A stretch of 64,000 bases of DNA from Deltaproteobacteria bacterium (GTDB lineage Bacteria; Desulfobacterota; Binatia; HRBIN30; CADEER01): NCBI GenBank assembly GCA_029262455.1, contig JAJCZJ010000002.1, forward strand, positions 32,876-96,875, in the 5' to 3' direction. The translations under genes were made by a program, and so were the position numbers. The notes beneath the pieces were generated by a model. It did no database searches. It was not told the DNA's origin and was given only the letters and a program-made list of their open reading frames with translations. Positions 30,701 through 39,104 of the stretch are shown here, piece by piece (positions within the stretch are counted from its first letter, which is position 1; each line of letters starts with the position of its first letter).

Positions 30701-31345
30701 GCCGATCTCGCCGTCGAGCATCATTACTGCCCACACCGGAAGTGCGACCAAAACCATCCCAGCAATTCCCGCTCGCCAAGATACGCGCCATGACGCGCGC
30801 CGGCGCGCCGAGACCAGAATCAATGCAAAGAGTAATAGCGCGAGCCCCGCTGCCGAGAGGACTGGGGCGGGGGCTGCTAGTAGGGCTTCAGCGGGCAGCA
30901 AAGCATCCTGGCTGCCATTGTCGTCGATGACGTCGACCCCGAATCTGGCGGCGTCACTCAGGCCTTCGCTCCGAGGCATCAGGGCCAGGAAGAGCTCGAC
31001 GACGTCGGCGCCATCAATCCCGTTGCCGAGCCCGATGGGCCAGCCGCCCGAGTCGACCAACTTGGCGGGACCGAAGCTTCCAGACGAAGGAACACAGGAA
31101 CTGAGCTGTATCGACCCAACCACCCCGCTGTCTGCCACGTTCAATTCGGTCGTCAGCAGCAGCTCTGCTCCACGAAAGACTCCATCGACCGTCAGGACCG
31201 GGCACCCATTGGAAGTTGCACCATCTGTATCGACGAAGACGCGTAACGTCGTCGCCGACGCGACTCTCGCCGACAAGGCGCCGACGATGAACAGCCCACA
31301 AAAACCCAAACAAGCCGTGCGATAGGAAAACACTCTTAACCCCAA
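18713..31345 (-). CDS. 4210-residue secreted RHS-repeat protein with multidomain adhesin N-terminus
   Basis: TTG at 31345, or GTG at 31333 with GGGG upstream, begins a signal peptide ending ARVASA. Domains in order (approximate residues): cohesin-like region 30-160; membrane segment LSAAGLALLLFALILVSARR near 180 and a second near 210; Thr/Ser/Pro stalk 265-390; Ig-like 395-480; discoidin-like (F5/8 C) 558-686; CFGCH haem-type motif near 861; squalene-cyclase-like helical repeats 930-1310; MopE-like Ca2+ motifs near 1420, 2235 and 2590; FG-GAP/VCBS repeats 1466-1900; Myxococcus-type Cys motif CGNGKLDAVESCD near 2450; Big_2-like 2630-2715; RHS/YD repeats from about 2830; RHS core signature YLRARYFDSSAGRFISRDPE near 3970; variable C-terminal 190-230 residues, glycine-rich, without a recognised toxin motif. 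RHS shells normally encapsulate a C-terminal toxin. It is the last gene of a three-gene minus-strand array, after a 300-nt gap. Confidence 0.9.
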   Translation of the reverse strand: MGLRVFSYRTACLGFCGLFIVGALSARVASATTLRVFVDTDGATSNGCPVLTVDGVFRGAELLLTTELNVADSGVVGSIQLSSCVPSSGSFGPAKLVDSGGWPIGLGNGIDGADVVELFLALMPRSEGLSDAARFGVDVIDDNGSQDALLPAEALLAAPAPVLSAAGLALLLFALILVSARRRASWRVSWRAGIAGMVLVALPVWAVMMLDGEIGDWDGDSIAGRDAVGDATLEGSDLRAIFLAAPGGDGMFLRVDVHLQAQLPTPTATSTASPTSTPSSTSTASATETDTASPTSTASPTSTPSSTNTASPTSTPSSTNTASPTSTPSSTNTASPTSTPSSTNTASPTSTPSSTNTASPTSTPSSTNTASPTRTDTASPTSTPTATATSTTDPNTAPRIVSEPVTDSGTRYLYRYPVEAFDPDVGDVLEASLPDAPLGMTINPKTAVIEWTPTDQQVGTHAVTVVVRDLKGLTDEQSFSVRVEEAPNRPPLITTEPRPLFGCGPGSAIVQAVQVSLSNGESSPVAQNVFEPIASHEPSSLQGTAGTAPALPATVDRINWAAASRGGTISPSSPFLIDEIGGGNELFSTTTISARQPVSLDLGVVREVDEIHLHLYEDDRFFRYEIEASVDGITFEQVIDRTVGDYRGFQRVFLPLPTAARYLRVIGTHSSLNDAFHLIDEIRVIGTSDASPEQVQVVVVDAVTAAGTSVTDGQLAELNAGVYRVSYFEGAVSRWATDSDNAGRSWAVDVVVTAPGASKEYRFGFVHDTLSSFATSAQAQQASSGQFFEIHLPVHANVFFRFPDSVPGDNRGSQSFQLTQLSGPTDSLLTRVRDAMTRGILWEQGELAGWGTWISRTDYNCFGCHVQTQASTGLAQSRKKVPDLPISGGLETKLADAYESRFWLGGEGFVPQQAGTSFHPKTQTSLWAWAVASQEASIGGRLTLPLVRALDWLLTQEVVGGGWLPDHTHSAGTRLYNDNPGGVSGTHTAGNLQALASVAMSLDGESFLALNDVTIEGSRILFEQAPRTNVDILFPNISGVTGFKITISDTFASNENFVLNELQAFSSETLRVFDGAVANFSQSGFPISPETINGVLNDRNDGWAYSPLNSLITPAEGLWTFAVPEDISRLRLTQIWEPEHHVREMVLEYTTDPAPTLASTFHPVTVSDVGLQLGARRDDYLGAIQRHAAFFSGASWNFALNVRTAAQTIIGLHAALPFLDEAAQALATARIHEADEALRAAQQFEGGWSDSLAGAGAPRPFQSAQALEAISLASSTLDTAILRGAEYLLKTQAIDGSWFSAPLERRLAVTTWIEIALPTILDVAAPRDPYLYGVDAVDPDGDVVGFVLIEGPSGMEVDPDSGLLQWQPQVGRFQVSVQAEDGRGGASVQSFDLVVTRDLDCDGFTAEDGDCDDSNSGVFPNAPEIPGNGVDEDCDGDDIGPNNPPVITSDPPSSVQCDSSSEPTFTIEPVLEWSWTGSDVEPASVQVVVAPMVANLNDDNGDGRVDVSDIPDIIFATTSSTAGIVCASQGVLRAVSGSDGSSIFDVADPWVSPCVAPAIGDIDLDGLPEVIAQQGTRLVIFENDGTIKKFSDAFLIGNINATGAPSIADLDHDGTPELIYGTAVFDNAGNLLLPNSDVGPGFGPISTAADLDLTGDMEIVTGFRAFRSDGTLFYSFSDAGSYPAIGNFDEDPNPEIVVVAAGAVYVLEHDGTLKWGPSSIGGGRGGPPTVADFDNDGMAEVGVAGSSFYSVFETDGSLKWRQPTRDFSSSLTGSSVFDFDGDGNAEVLYNDELYLRIYRGSDGEVLAEVPNPTGTATEYPVIADVDRDGQAEIVVARNNILGFGDFLEGQLGVELPEGVFVYGSGGTRWASTRGIWNQHSYHITNVEEDGSIPEAERPNWLVPELNNFRLNTFGPGDDGFCRDDRLLGITFSGALISIDPSTGEGKLLREAGLVSADALGMGDDGDLVAVTNEPAIYTVDDESGQVLAGSPLSGVLMVEGLATAADVLYGASATDAEPFAEWSESLTTIDVVGSSASVLGPIGPAGSADIDSLAYRSSNGRLYAQDIQTRELFSVDPATLVRESVAILPSILLALDFGKGDQLFGATNPTTSNIGPATLVRIDPDTGAVSEVGPIGFVGVTGLVFVEGNCDERSYGYEVEAFDPDGDSLTFTLEEHPAGMVISPQTGLVSWNPRRDQRGEHSVIVAVDDGRGGRDEQSFQLLVPVDDDCDGYSPSDGDCNDNDASVNPDATEIPGNGIDEDCDGVDARVVIGDCQGVTRLGFADVVLRYEDSGAGNLPGPSGGTAGGSISSPISLTDAVPIDVCVATGDEPGPTGAIDYLSLPTGAEITLGFIDESIIDGPGDDFEIRELFAANEEADVFVSSNGVDFTFVQTVKSSTALIGVDLATAQFAEPVTAVKIVGKDLIGSSQGFDLGSVRAVNMSSQSTCGNGKLDAVESCDPSSGGGPQACPAAQCRPDCTCNVDCSTDPAYPLGDWTGACTGTAGCSAHLTYLTTTTGVLVNATFEASVAPSPGDPIALTINSGCCYVSMNEMILSEDGCCMAGTWADTNGQYGVARRCWDDAEDNDEDGFTERDGDCDDMDSAINPGAPEISGNGIDDDCSGSDEAPQPSSLEVRPAQAEVLQGDTRQFSAIATLTDGSTQDVTVAASWDTDAPAIASINSSGLAQALSEGAANLTARLDGIEGAAQLSVLARVEDDTFPEVAITSPVVDTDITSPVEIIGTATDDNFYRYELRLLDSDRNFVREIGAGDGPVREGVLGTLDPTLIANGVYFVELVAFDLGGKSNSALSRYSISGNLKLGNFRISFTDLSIPLAGIPITITRTYDSLDTSPGDFGAGWRLGYPGQVVDSASESPLEPFTDRTKVYVTKPDGRRIGFTFTPSCGFFGCSPGFRADSGVFDTLSVPNTLLFRSGGGYFTLLGSYNPSTFVLTTKDAVEYTLNETAGLLRVVHRNGNSLAFEAAGITHSSGVSVAVTHDTEGRIASITDPAGNSIIYRYDANGDLVSVTDRESNETTFTYLATPAHYLLDYLDPLGRRVARNEYDETGRLLALTTAGGTRLEFEHQTDSNTEVIRDLLGNPMTYVYDTLGNVTRIVNPVGDEIVFEYDALGNLRTEANGEGEIVFRSYDRDGNVLERRDDLGNTTTYTYANNQVETISDPLGNIYTYAYDPSGNLVEERDPAGNARTWTYDSAGNVTTQTDRRGNFANFEYDASGNLLAVVDPSGNRREHEYDALGNRTATRRYRADSDGTVRILTTRTQFDNESRPVVFHDMVGQTSTISYRPDGAIEETTDIRGVTGVFHYDERGNNTRTEYSDGSFESREFDANGNLLSRRDRSGRQFSYRFDNASRPVMLVDDLGRETTISYDRAGRPQRYTAAGTAIQVEYDGGTVFSPEPFGSPPHHKRRRMSQIHIDDGEYDVSLAYDSNGNLQEMASSDGMRVSASFNEVNLPTRFTSGDHVFRDLQLDEAGNVIASASSSSPTYTYSRDADGQITEVLDQLGNRTTFEYDELGNRISQTDANGNTTRWRYNDRNKVEEKILPGGQTESFRYNTFGDLISRTNFSGDEIVYENDSAGRVISRTSVSDGVRHDFSYDESGRLSTIVGPRGTTSHQYDSFGRPVRTDFPGGQFIENTYDERGNRTAIETQSGRFDYTYDRLNRIESVEIDGAHRAVFSYDSDLRSMSTSLPNGTSSEYDYDALGRIVRTEHRGTTGEVLASYDVSYETTDTPVRIIQEGSGQTTTYTYDRLHRVVEEVTSGPAFGSEKISYTYDAVGNRISREDSLAELTYTYDANYCIESAGDALYECDANGNVRRVVSPSETTDYTFDALNRLTSISRSDGLLLNYEYGHAGIRLSETTDDKSASFLVDASTLMSRSIEETSEQGTTRFAYADAVLFALASSALEVPHRDPWNNIRAYSDSTGSLAAERRYDAFGKILADDGFDFRFGFAGEEQSASTGLIYLRARYFDSSAGRFISRDPEEGDPHDPFTVHPYQYGRLDPTTNGDPTGRSPMAGYASLALNQVLTAKRLAATVSGFTFTTLASLRAILSGPVPTHSVSALGFSLGFGDAIGAQGASGSFETLRKFPSVVGDSYLSRGVFISFAVGSFGLGPTVSESVGAGPVWNVCTASDYSGPFWESAVSIGPGFASTAVGTLLPREGMCNGNAASAVVGRSWRFPPAAVEFSWAYRNYQLAR
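30229..30444 (-). repeat. Six tandem 36-bp units encoding TSTPSSTNTASP
   Basis: Six near-identical in-frame 36-bp units inside the 4210-residue gene encode a 12-residue Thr/Ser/Pro/Asn-rich stalk repeat. Differences between units are mostly single synonymous changes. Degenerate versions flank it on both sides. The high identity suggests recent expansion by slippage or recombination. Confidence 0.9.
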
Positions 31346-31644
31346 AAGTTAGGCCACGCGCACTGGGCCGATATAGCGGTAAGCCACCGAAAGCTCTCCC
31401 GATTCTCGAGCGTTGCCGTTGTCGGCTGTCCGCAAGCATTCAGATTGCCCAGCGCCAGACCCGCAGAAACGCCCCCCAACCATCGACGCTCTTCCGCGAG
31501 GGCGAGAGCTGATCGGCCGCTTGTCTAACAACGCGCAACCCTGCGCGAAGTGGCAGACATTTTCGACATCTGGCGCCCCGCTCCAACGTTCATTGTCTGA
31601 TAGACGAGCCGCTGATCCATCACCCGAAGACCAAAAACTTCGAT
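31346..31644. other. Gap between two giant-protein genes
   Basis: About 300 nt with no supported gene; short frames overlap on both strands. It could hold a separate promoter for the RHS gene, but I see no convincing -35/-10 pair. Confidence 0.35.
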
Positions 31645-34491
31645 TCACGGGATGTTGGCGCAAACCAGAGTCCCACCAGAGGTGTCCAGCACGCCCAAGA
31701 TGAAGCACTCATCATCCGCCTCAGCGCTCGCTGTACCGGTCACGGTCAGGTTGTCGAAGGTGTAGACGCCGATGTACTCGTCTCCCGCCACGGCCACCGT
31801 CGTCAGATCCGGGACGGTCACCAGCTCCGTGTCCGTGTTCCCCGTGATCCTAAATGTCTGCTGCGGGTCCGCCTGCGCCGTGTTCGGGTTCAGCTCCAAT
31901 CCGATCAGACCCAGTGCTCCCGTGCTCGCATTCGGTTCCGGAAACACCCGCGTCGTGTCGGTCAGCATCGTTGCCGTCAGCACCTCGGACAGACCCGCTC
32001 CCACCGACCGCAGCGGCGTTGACCCCGCAGGGGTGTTCGTCACACTGCGGTTGTTCACGATCAGATCCCCGTTCGTCTGGACACTCGATCGCAGGTAAAT
32101 CGTACCCGCTCCCCCACTTGTTGGACCGTTCGACTGACCACCCCGGGCATCCATCGGTCCGCTAAACCCACTCATGTCGTCGTAGTACACCGCGATCCGG
32201 CCACCGCCTCCGCCTCCGCAGCCACCAGGGGTAGATATCCCTCCTCGTGCGTGGATCAGCCCGGCTCCCTCCAGCACTCCCACCTCGAGCCGTACTCCTC
32301 CCCCGCTGCCGGCACCGCACCGATTCGAGTCCACCGCTCCTGCATTGGCCAGAAGGTCTCCGTCCAGCGTCAGCCGCCCGGCCGTAATTCTCACCAGTCC
32401 ACCGCCCGACGCACTCGCTCCGCCGCTGCCTAGCTCGTTCGGATCCCGGAAATCTCCGTACACATCATTGCGGCCCGCACTCGTATTGGCCCTTCCACCC
32501 AGACCACCGTAGCTCCCTCCATTAATGCTACTGCTACCAATCGCGTTCCCCAGTGTTCGGTTCGCTATGTATCCTCGACCCGACACATCGATCACACTGT
32601 CCACATCGACCGTCACATCACCCGTCACTTCAATCTCTAGCCGCGACTCGCTCGTCGCCGTCCCAGCATCGTGCGTCACCGTCGATCCCACCAACTCGAG
32701 CGCCGTGAAGCGATTCAGCCCATTCATCGTAATAGTGCTCGACTCCAGCCTGATACTTCGCCCGTCCAGGGCACCCGTCGGCAGGACTCCATTCGCTGAG
32801 CGAATCACGATGTCGCCCACGCCATCCGAAGGATCGGTCGGATCCAGACCGACTCTACTCTCTAGACCGTCCGGTAACCCGTCATCATCCGTGTCGGCAT
32901 CAAGAGGATCGGTCACAAATCCATCGACGCCCGGCGTGACTTCTTCACCGTCAAGTAACCCGTCCTGATCCTCATCCGGGTTCCCGGGGTCGGTGATCCC
33001 ATCCAGAAACTCATCGATATTCGTTAGCCCATCCGAGTCCGAATCCTCGCTACCATCGGGGATCGTGTCGCTGTCCGAGTCTGAGGTAAGCGGACTCAGG
33101 CCGAGTCGGACTTCGAGCCCATCGGGCAAACCATCGTTGTCGCTATCCGAATCTAGGACGTTGATCAGGCCGTCGCCGTCGCTGTCTGCGGTCGGACTCA
33201 ATTCTTCCCCGTCGAGCAAGCCATCGTTGTCGGTATCCGCGAGAAGAGGATTCGATCCGATGATCACCTCCTCATCGTCGTCTGAGCCATCTCCGTCCGT
33301 GTCTTCTACGAAGATGTTTGTTCCCAGGTCGAATTCTTGAAGATTCGGCAGGTTGTCGAAGTCGAAATCGAGCGCGGCGTCAGTAGGATCGTTCAAATCC
33401 AGTCCAGGTCCACCAGGCATTGAAATGAGCTGGATCTCGGCAAGTCCCGGTTCGTTGCTCTCATCGTCCGTCGCCGTGAATCGGACTCGACGGATTCCGT
33501 CCAGGTCCACCGGAACCGAAACGTCCCGGCTCGGAGCCGGAAGTTGGACAACACCAGAGTTGAACACCTCCGCCCCCGCCCCATTGAACGCCTGAAAGAT
33601 ACCCGCAAAGAAGTCGAGTCCGTTGGCGGCCTCACGGTTCCCAAACATCCGCACCTGCGCGACACCGGCGTCCTGCTGAAGCAAGACTTCAATGAATGGT
33701 GAGGAACCTAGATTCGCCGCATCTCCAACTGCCGTGAACCACGATGTCCCGCGACCCCCATCAATCGCACGAGAGGCTGGCCAACCCGGAAGGGAGCTAC
33801 TCGCATTCGCGACAGCCTCGGGGAGCCTAGAGAGATTCGCGCCTCCAGTATTGAAGGCATTCGTCTCTTCAAAGTCGTCGGGAAGCCCATCTCCGTCCTC
33901 GTCGTCGGTCAGCTCCACAGCCAAAGCGATCGTCGCAATCACGCCTTCATTAGTCGCAGTAACAAGAACGTTGCCGCTGGAACTTGCGTTAACGAAGCCA
34001 TCAGAGGAGACGGTAGCAATACCCGGATTGGATGAGAGGTAGAAGGTTCCTGAAGCCGCGAGCGTCAAATCGATTGACGTTCCACCGACCAACTTCCCGG
34101 TTGTCGTCAGCTGAGCACCTGGGGCGGATTGCGTTAGCGTCGAGGCGGGCGAGGCGACGTCGAGAGAGACCGGAATCGGGTCTTCCTCAGTGAAGCTGAT
34201 CGTTCCCAGCGATGTCACACCATTAGGCTCTCCCGAGACAAACTGAGATTGCGCACGCCCAGCGCCCTGACCAGACTCGCACACGATGCGCGCCCGAAAG
34301 GCGCCGGGAGGAACGGGTACGTTTGAAATTGAGAAGGTACCGTTGGAATCAACTTGAACAGTGCGATTCAAAATGGTCGCGGTGCAGCTTTCGCCGAGTT
34401 GAGCTCGGACGGGTGAGCAAAACGAAATCGCGCAGCAAACCAACCCGGCCACTGCTGCGCACGCCTGGCGGTTGGTCGTCCGGTCACTCAT
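31645..34491 (-). CDS. Secreted TSP3/discoidin-like protein with glycine-rich C-terminus
   Basis: 948 residues from ATG 34491, 33 nt after the upstream gene's stop; a start at 34569 would overlap that gene and bury the signal peptide. The signal peptide ends CSPVRAQ. A short module with ILNRTVQVDSNGTFSISNV recalls the 'NGRTVQANPGGSFRIANV' module at 10180. A Big_2-like domain follows (IATVSSDGFVNASSSGNVLV), then DEDGDGLPDDFEE TSP3-like repeats. A discoidin-like domain (ASRAIDGGRGTSWFTAVGD, IRRVRFTATDDES) precedes a longer TSP3 run (DSDNDGLPDGLEVRLGLSPL). The C-terminal 350 residues are glycine-rich beta-helix-like (YGGLGGRANTS, GGCGGGGGGRIAVYYDD). The many Asp loops imply Ca2+ binding. Middle gene of the array; probably surface-exposed. 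Confidence 0.8.
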   Translation of the reverse strand: MSDRTTNRQACAAVAGLVCCAISFCSPVRAQLGESCTATILNRTVQVDSNGTFSISNVPVPPGAFRARIVCESGQGAGRAQSQFVSGEPNGVTSLGTISFTEEDPIPVSLDVASPASTLTQSAPGAQLTTTGKLVGGTSIDLTLAASGTFYLSSNPGIATVSSDGFVNASSSGNVLVTATNEGVIATIALAVELTDDEDGDGLPDDFEETNAFNTGGANLSRLPEAVANASSSLPGWPASRAIDGGRGTSWFTAVGDAANLGSSPFIEVLLQQDAGVAQVRMFGNREAANGLDFFAGIFQAFNGAGAEVFNSGVVQLPAPSRDVSVPVDLDGIRRVRFTATDDESNEPGLAEIQLISMPGGPGLDLNDPTDAALDFDFDNLPNLQEFDLGTNIFVEDTDGDGSDDDEEVIIGSNPLLADTDNDGLLDGEELSPTADSDGDGLINVLDSDSDNDGLPDGLEVRLGLSPLTSDSDSDTIPDGSEDSDSDGLTNIDEFLDGITDPGNPDEDQDGLLDGEEVTPGVDGFVTDPLDADTDDDGLPDGLESRVGLDPTDPSDGVGDIVIRSANGVLPTGALDGRSIRLESSTITMNGLNRFTALELVGSTVTHDAGTATSESRLEIEVTGDVTVDVDSVIDVSGRGYIANRTLGNAIGSSSINGGSYGGLGGRANTSAGRNDVYGDFRDPNELGSGGASASGGGLVRITAGRLTLDGDLLANAGAVDSNRCGAGSGGGVRLEVGVLEGAGLIHARGGISTPGGCGGGGGGRIAVYYDDMSGFSGPMDARGGQSNGPTSGGAGTIYLRSSVQTNGDLIVNNRSVTNTPAGSTPLRSVGAGLSEVLTATMLTDTTRVFPEPNASTGALGLIGLELNPNTAQADPQQTFRITGNTDTELVTVPDLTTVAVAGDEYIGVYTFDNLTVTGTASAEADDECFILGVLDTSGGTLVCANIP

Positions 34492-34523
34492 CTGACGGAA
34501 GCCCACTCTCAACCCAGCCCATC

Positions 34524-37500
34524 CTATTCGCACTTCTCGGACTCGTTGCACTTGAGAGGAAATGGGCAATCTAAGTCCTTCTCACACTCTACGCACTTAC
34601 CAATAGCTTCGTCGCAAAATCTCCTCACTCCAAAAGAGCAATCATCATCGTCCAAGCACTCCAAGCAGCGGCCCGCAGGAGAGCGTGCACAGATCGGAGC
34701 AAAATCAGGGCAGTCATTGTCGTCCCGCTCGTCCCCAGTACATCCTGAGCATTCGCCACCGACGTCTTCACTACACCCGAGCGGCGCCTCACACGGGTTA
34801 CCTGCGTGCTGATCGCAGCGACCAGCGCTGCACGTGTCGCTCCCGTTGCAAAACGACCCATCATCGCAGAGCGTCCCGTTGTCGACGTCCTCAAATTCAC
34901 CGTCTTCGTCGCACCTCTTGCAGTCAAAGTCTGGATGGAAACCCGGCGGGCGCAGTATATTCACGCAGCCGTTTTCGTTGGCCACCTGGCTACCCGGTTC
35001 GCACGTGGAGTCCAAAACACAGGGACTAGCGCTCAGGCCCCTACAAATGTTGTCGCTAGCAAGAAGGCTAAAATTGCAGCATCCCGCCTGGGTATCGCAG
35101 GTCGCAACGAGGCACGGAGCCAAACGGCAGTCACTGTCGTTGTTGCACGAGACACAAGCAACACAACCGAGATCCGGGTCGCATGTCTCTGTCGGCGAAC
35201 ACGGACTTCGCTCATGCTGATCGCAGCCACCTTCGCGACATTGATCTGCGCCGTTGCAGGAGTTGCCATCATCACACGGGAATCCGTTCGGGGCTTCGCA
35301 CTTCCGTTCAGTCTCGATGCATTTGTTCTTGCATTGGATACCGCCGGCGCACGGATCACCGGAATGCTGTGTGCACTCACCTTCGCTACAGGAATCTGTT
35401 CCATTGCAGAATCTGCCATCATCGCATTCAGATCCGTTCGTGGCGTCTTGAAGCCCTACACATTTGATCAGCCCATCTGGCTGATCTTGGCATTGGCCTT
35501 GCCCATCCTTACAAGGGTCGATCGACGTACAGACAAGCCCGTTCAAAGGAAATCCCATACAGATACCGCCCACCTGACACTGGTCGGCCTCCGTGCAGGG
35601 GTTCCCATCACTACAGGCTAAACCTATGACGGGAGTCCCCGTACACTCGCCATTGTCACAAACCGAGGCCTCCGTGCATTGGTCCCCGTCGTCACACGAG
35701 AGCCCGTCAAGCACAGGTTCTGCAACGCAGGCGCCGTCTTGGCACTGACCTGTTAGCCGGCAAGGACCGTCGTTACACTCAATGCCATTGACCTCGGACG
35801 GCAAGCACACTCCTCGACGACACTTGAAGCATGCGGCGCACTCGAAATCCCCGTCGCAGGACCCTCCGCAGACCCTGTCAGGATCAGGGTCAAGCTGGCA
35901 GGTGCCATTGATACAAGTCTTGCACTGTCCACAGGCCTCGGCACAGGTAGTCGGCGGCTGTGGCTGGCCGCAACCGCCCCACCCTGCTCGGGTGATACCG
36001 AATCCAGGATCGGATACAATCACACGAGCGTCGTCGGACACGGTCCCCTTGCCGATGTTGATGAACTGGTTCAGCGCGTGATCGAACTGGAAAATGTCGA
36101 TCACCCTACCCGGCGGCAGGCCGTCGTTGGGAATCGTGATCTGAGCCGGGGGATCGAAGCTCACTCCGGCCGGTTGAATCGTCCAAGCCGGCGGCATGAA
36201 GAACGTTCCACTCGGTGGTGGCATCGGCACCTTATCCAGATGCACCTGGCCAATGCTGACGGGGCCGATGTTCGATCCGCCGGGGAAGGTCACGGAGTTG
36301 GCGGAGACTCTTAGTTCGAGACCGTCCACACCGACCATGGTCAGGGTCACGTCCTCGTTTCCGCCGACGATCTGAACATTTGCCGGGTCGAGTGCGGGAA
36401 TCAGAATAGGCTGGCCGAGCCTGTTCTCTCGGCCAGCAACCGTGACGGTCTCGAACGCCAACGGCGGAAAGATCTCTGGCCGCGGACTGTTCGTCGGATC
36501 GATGAGGAGATGGACGTGCCCGACGGGAACACCGGTCAACAGGAACTGGCCCTGGACATCGGTGAAGTCGGTGGCACTGCTGTCCTCAATCCTCACCTCG
36601 GCGCCGGGGATCGGCTCGTGCGCGTTGTCGAGGACCACGCCCCCGAACGTCGTCAGCGCTGGATCTCCGGCACTCAGGGCTGAGGCAATGAACGTCGCGG
36701 GAAGGCCTGCTAAACCAGCGAATGTCGCACGAACGACGTTGTTCACAATGCCCGGCTCTGGCCCAAGTGTGTGCGTGGCGCGAGCTACTCCATCGGCACC
36801 AGTGATCTTGACCAGGATCGGTTGGCCGTCGAGGTTTCCACCGCCTTCGAGCACCTCGAACGTGACCTCCACACCCTCGATCGGATTACCTTCGCCATCT
36901 ACGACCAATGCCTCCAAAGGCAACGGCAGGGGATGCCCTGTTGCGCCACGCTGGTTGTCGCCCATCACCATGAGAATCTTCTCCGGAGCAGCCGGCAGGG
37001 CGGACGCGCAGAACTCCGTCTCGCCCACGACGCCCTGGGCACTCGCAGCCACACGATTGTTCCCGGCTCCCGCTGTGTCGCCCAATCGAAACGAAACCCT
37101 AGCGACGCCTGCTCCATCCGTGGACAATTGAATCTCGCGGTGTGACGGTTCGCCCGGACTACGCCGAAGGACTCCACTGTTTCGCGACACACGAAACGTA
37201 ACGACCCGACCTGAAACTGGGTTGCCAACAACGTCTTTCACAAGGACCTCGAGCGGATCCGTCAGGAACTCGTCGACCACCCCGACCTGCCCGTTGCCAC
37301 CAGAAGTTACAATGCGAGAACCGGCAGGCAGCGCAAACGTCACGCCGACCGAGTCGCGACCTTCGTTACCCACTGCATCAGTGGCAACCGCCTCGATCGT
37401 GTTGCCGCCACGTAGCAGAGGGACATCCAGGGCAACAAAAGAGCCGTAGCTTACCGAGGCCGCGATTCCGTTTACAAGAACCTGCGCCTCAGTTGCGCCA

Positions 37501-39104
37501 TTGACGATATCGTTCACCTGACCCGTGACGGTCACGACTTCATCTACTGACAAGAATCCGTCAGCGGGCGACGTGATTCGAACGACCGGCGCCTCGTTGT
37601 CTCGGGTCACCTCGATTGAATCGGTCCCCGTGCGCCCGCTCGCCTCGGTCGCGACGGCAACGACCATGTTCGTACCCTCACGGAGAGGCACCGCGCTAGC
37701 CGAAAAAGTCCCCTGCCCAACCGATGCGATTACATCGTTGACGACAACCCCGACCACCGCCGAACCGACAGTGCCGCTCACATCAGCCGAGGCATCTGAG
37801 GTGATCGATCTGTCAGTGGGGTCGCTAATCTCGACCGCGACCGGAAGTGTCGTGACCGTGAACGAGACCTGCGAGGTTGCAGTATTGCCAACTGTGTCGG
37901 CGATAGACGCATCGAGAACAACGACTCCCTCCGAGAACGGAACCACCGGAACACACGAGCCCGTGTTGGCTGCAAGCTGACAGCTCACCGGAAGATCTAC
38001 ACTGTCGGCAGCGAAACTCAGCGTCGCAGTGTCCGTACCGCTCGCATCGGCGTAGCTCACAACAATCTCCGGGCGAGTTTCGATCACAAAGGTACCCTCG
38101 GAAGGTGCCTGAATGGAAAACTCTGGAGGCTCTACATCAGGTGTCGCAGTCGCCGTGGGGCTCGGCGTGTCGGTGGGTGTCACCGTCGGAGGCACCGTAG
38201 CTGTCGAGGTCGGCGTACTCGTCGAGGTCGCCGTCGCAGTCTCAGTCGCAGCATCGGTCGGCGTCGACGTGGGGGTACCTGTCGCAGTGTTGGTCGCGGT
38301 CGCAGTGGCGGTCGGAGAGTCTGTCACAGTCGGGGTGACTGTCGGCGTCGCTGTTCGGGTCGCGGTCGCAGTATTCGTCGAGGTCGGTGTTGAAGTGGGC
38401 GTGGCCGTCAGTGTCGATGTGTGAGTCGCAGTCGGACAAACAGCATCGAAGCCGTCGCAATCCTCATCGAGTCCGTTGCCGCATATCTCGACCGCGCCAG
38501 GAAACACCGAGGTGTTCGCATCGTTGCAATCTCCCTGCGCCGGCGTGAACCCATCACCGTCGTCATCGTCGTCCGGATCCTCAGGGAAGGTCCACTTGAT
38601 GCCGATCGGCCCCTCTCTGCGATCGAAAACACTCACCGAGGCGATCTCGTCATTCCCAATGGTTAGCCTGACCAAAATCGGATTCGTCGTCCCCTCGAGG
38701 CTCAGCCTTTCACCAACTGCGCGAAACTCCCACAGGCGGTCGCTAAGTCGGGACAAGACCAGAAGCTGAACGCCCGGGCCGCGGCGAAGGAAGCGCCACC
38801 GATTCTTCGCGACACGACCCTGCTGAAGGGAACCAGCCGCAAGGACTTCGGAGTATGTCCCAACCTGAAGCGTCACAGGCTCGCTCGACGGATTCAATCC
38901 ATCGCTCGTTGCCCCGAGATCCAAAGAGCCGCGAACCCGAAAAGAGTCGCGTAATAATCTGCGCTTGTTCTGCACGATCTTGGACCGCCCAAGAACCAGC
39001 TCTCCAGATTCCTGTGCCTGAGCCAAAGATACCGACCCAAGGATGAGGGCAGCGGCATAAGGTAGGATGGCGAAAGCGGTCAATCGAACTCGCGGCGTAC
39101 GCAT
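34524..39104 (-). CDS. Giant secreted protein with T/P stalk, Ig-like and Cys-rich repeats
   Basis: 1526 residues from ATG 39104; a longer frame from 39179 has no signal-like start. The signal peptide ends LAQAQES. Region 1 (about 30-190) has no known family. A MopE-like motif follows ([30 protein letters not shown]), then a long Thr/Pro/Ala/Ser stalk ([17 protein letters not shown]). After it come Ig-like domains, two Big_1-like domains ([34 protein letters not shown]), a carboxypeptidase-regulatory-like domain ([18 protein letters not shown]) and a block with [18 protein letters not shown]. The C-terminus is cysteine-rich ([20 protein letters not shown]). From the Big_1 domains onward it is paralogous to the 4955-9886 product. 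First gene of the array. Confidence 0.85.
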   Translation of the reverse strand: MRTPRVRLTAFAILPYAAALILGSVSLAQAQESGELVLGRSKIVQNKRRLLRDSFRVRGSLDLGATSDGLNPSSEPVTLQVGTYSEVLAAGSLQQGRVAKNRWRFLRRGPGVQLLVLSRLSDRLWEFRAVGERLSLEGTTNPILVRLTIGNDEIASVSVFDRREGPIGIKWTFPEDPDDDDDGDGFTPAQGDCNDANTSVFPGAVEICGNGLDEDCDGFDAVCPTATHTSTLTATPTSTPTSTNTATATRTATPTVTPTVTDSPTATATATNTATGTPTSTPTDAATETATATSTSTPTSTATVPPTVTPTDTPSPTATATPDVEPPEFSIQAPSEGTFVIETRPEIVVSYADASGTDTATLSFAADSVDLPVSCQLAANTGSCVPVVPFSEGVVVLDASIADTVGNTATSQVSFTVTTLPVAVEISDPTDRSITSDASADVSGTVGSAVVGVVVNDVIASVGQGTFSASAVPLREGTNMVVAVATEASGRTGTDSIEVTRDNEAPVVRITSPADGFLSVDEVVTVTGQVNDIVNGATEAQVLVNGIAASVSYGSFVALDVPLLRGGNTIEAVATDAVGNEGRDSVGVTFALPAGSRIVTSGGNGQVGVVDEFLTDPLEVLVKDVVGNPVSGRVVTFRVSRNSGVLRRSPGEPSHREIQLSTDGAGVARVSFRLGDTAGAGNNRVAASAQGVVGETEFCASALPAAPEKILMVMGDNQRGATGHPLPLPLEALVVDGEGNPIEGVEVTFEVLEGGGNLDGQPILVKITGADGVARATHTLGPEPGIVNNVVRATFAGLAGLPATFIASALSAGDPALTTFGGVVLDNAHEPIPGAEVRIEDSSATDFTDVQGQFLLTGVPVGHVHLLIDPTNSPRPEIFPPLAFETVTVAGRENRLGQPILIPALDPANVQIVGGNEDVTLTMVGVDGLELRVSANSVTFPGGSNIGPVSIGQVHLDKVPMPPPSGTFFMPPAWTIQPAGVSFDPPAQITIPNDGLPPGRVIDIFQFDHALNQFINIGKGTVSDDARVIVSDPGFGITRAGWGGCGQPQPPTTCAEACGQCKTCINGTCQLDPDPDRVCGGSCDGDFECAACFKCRRGVCLPSEVNGIECNDGPCRLTGQCQDGACVAEPVLDGLSCDDGDQCTEASVCDNGECTGTPVIGLACSDGNPCTEADQCQVGGICMGFPLNGLVCTSIDPCKDGQGQCQDQPDGLIKCVGLQDATNGSECDDGRFCNGTDSCSEGECTQHSGDPCAGGIQCKNKCIETERKCEAPNGFPCDDGNSCNGADQCREGGCDQHERSPCSPTETCDPDLGCVACVSCNNDSDCRLAPCLVATCDTQAGCCNFSLLASDNICRGLSASPCVLDSTCEPGSQVANENGCVNILRPPGFHPDFDCKRCDEDGEFEDVDNGTLCDDGSFCNGSDTCSAGRCDQHAGNPCEAPLGCSEDVGGECSGCTGDERDDNDCPDFAPICARSPAGRCLECLDDDDCSFGVRRFCDEAIGKCVECEKDLDCPFPLKCNESEKCE

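Noticed and set aside
35033..35422. Minus-strand frame in the Cys-rich region
   Set aside because: Out-of-frame shadow of the cysteine-rich repeats of the 34524-39104 gene.
38113..38424. Plus-strand valine-rich 'membrane' frame
   Set aside because: Antisense of the Thr/Pro stalk repeat of the 1526-residue protein.
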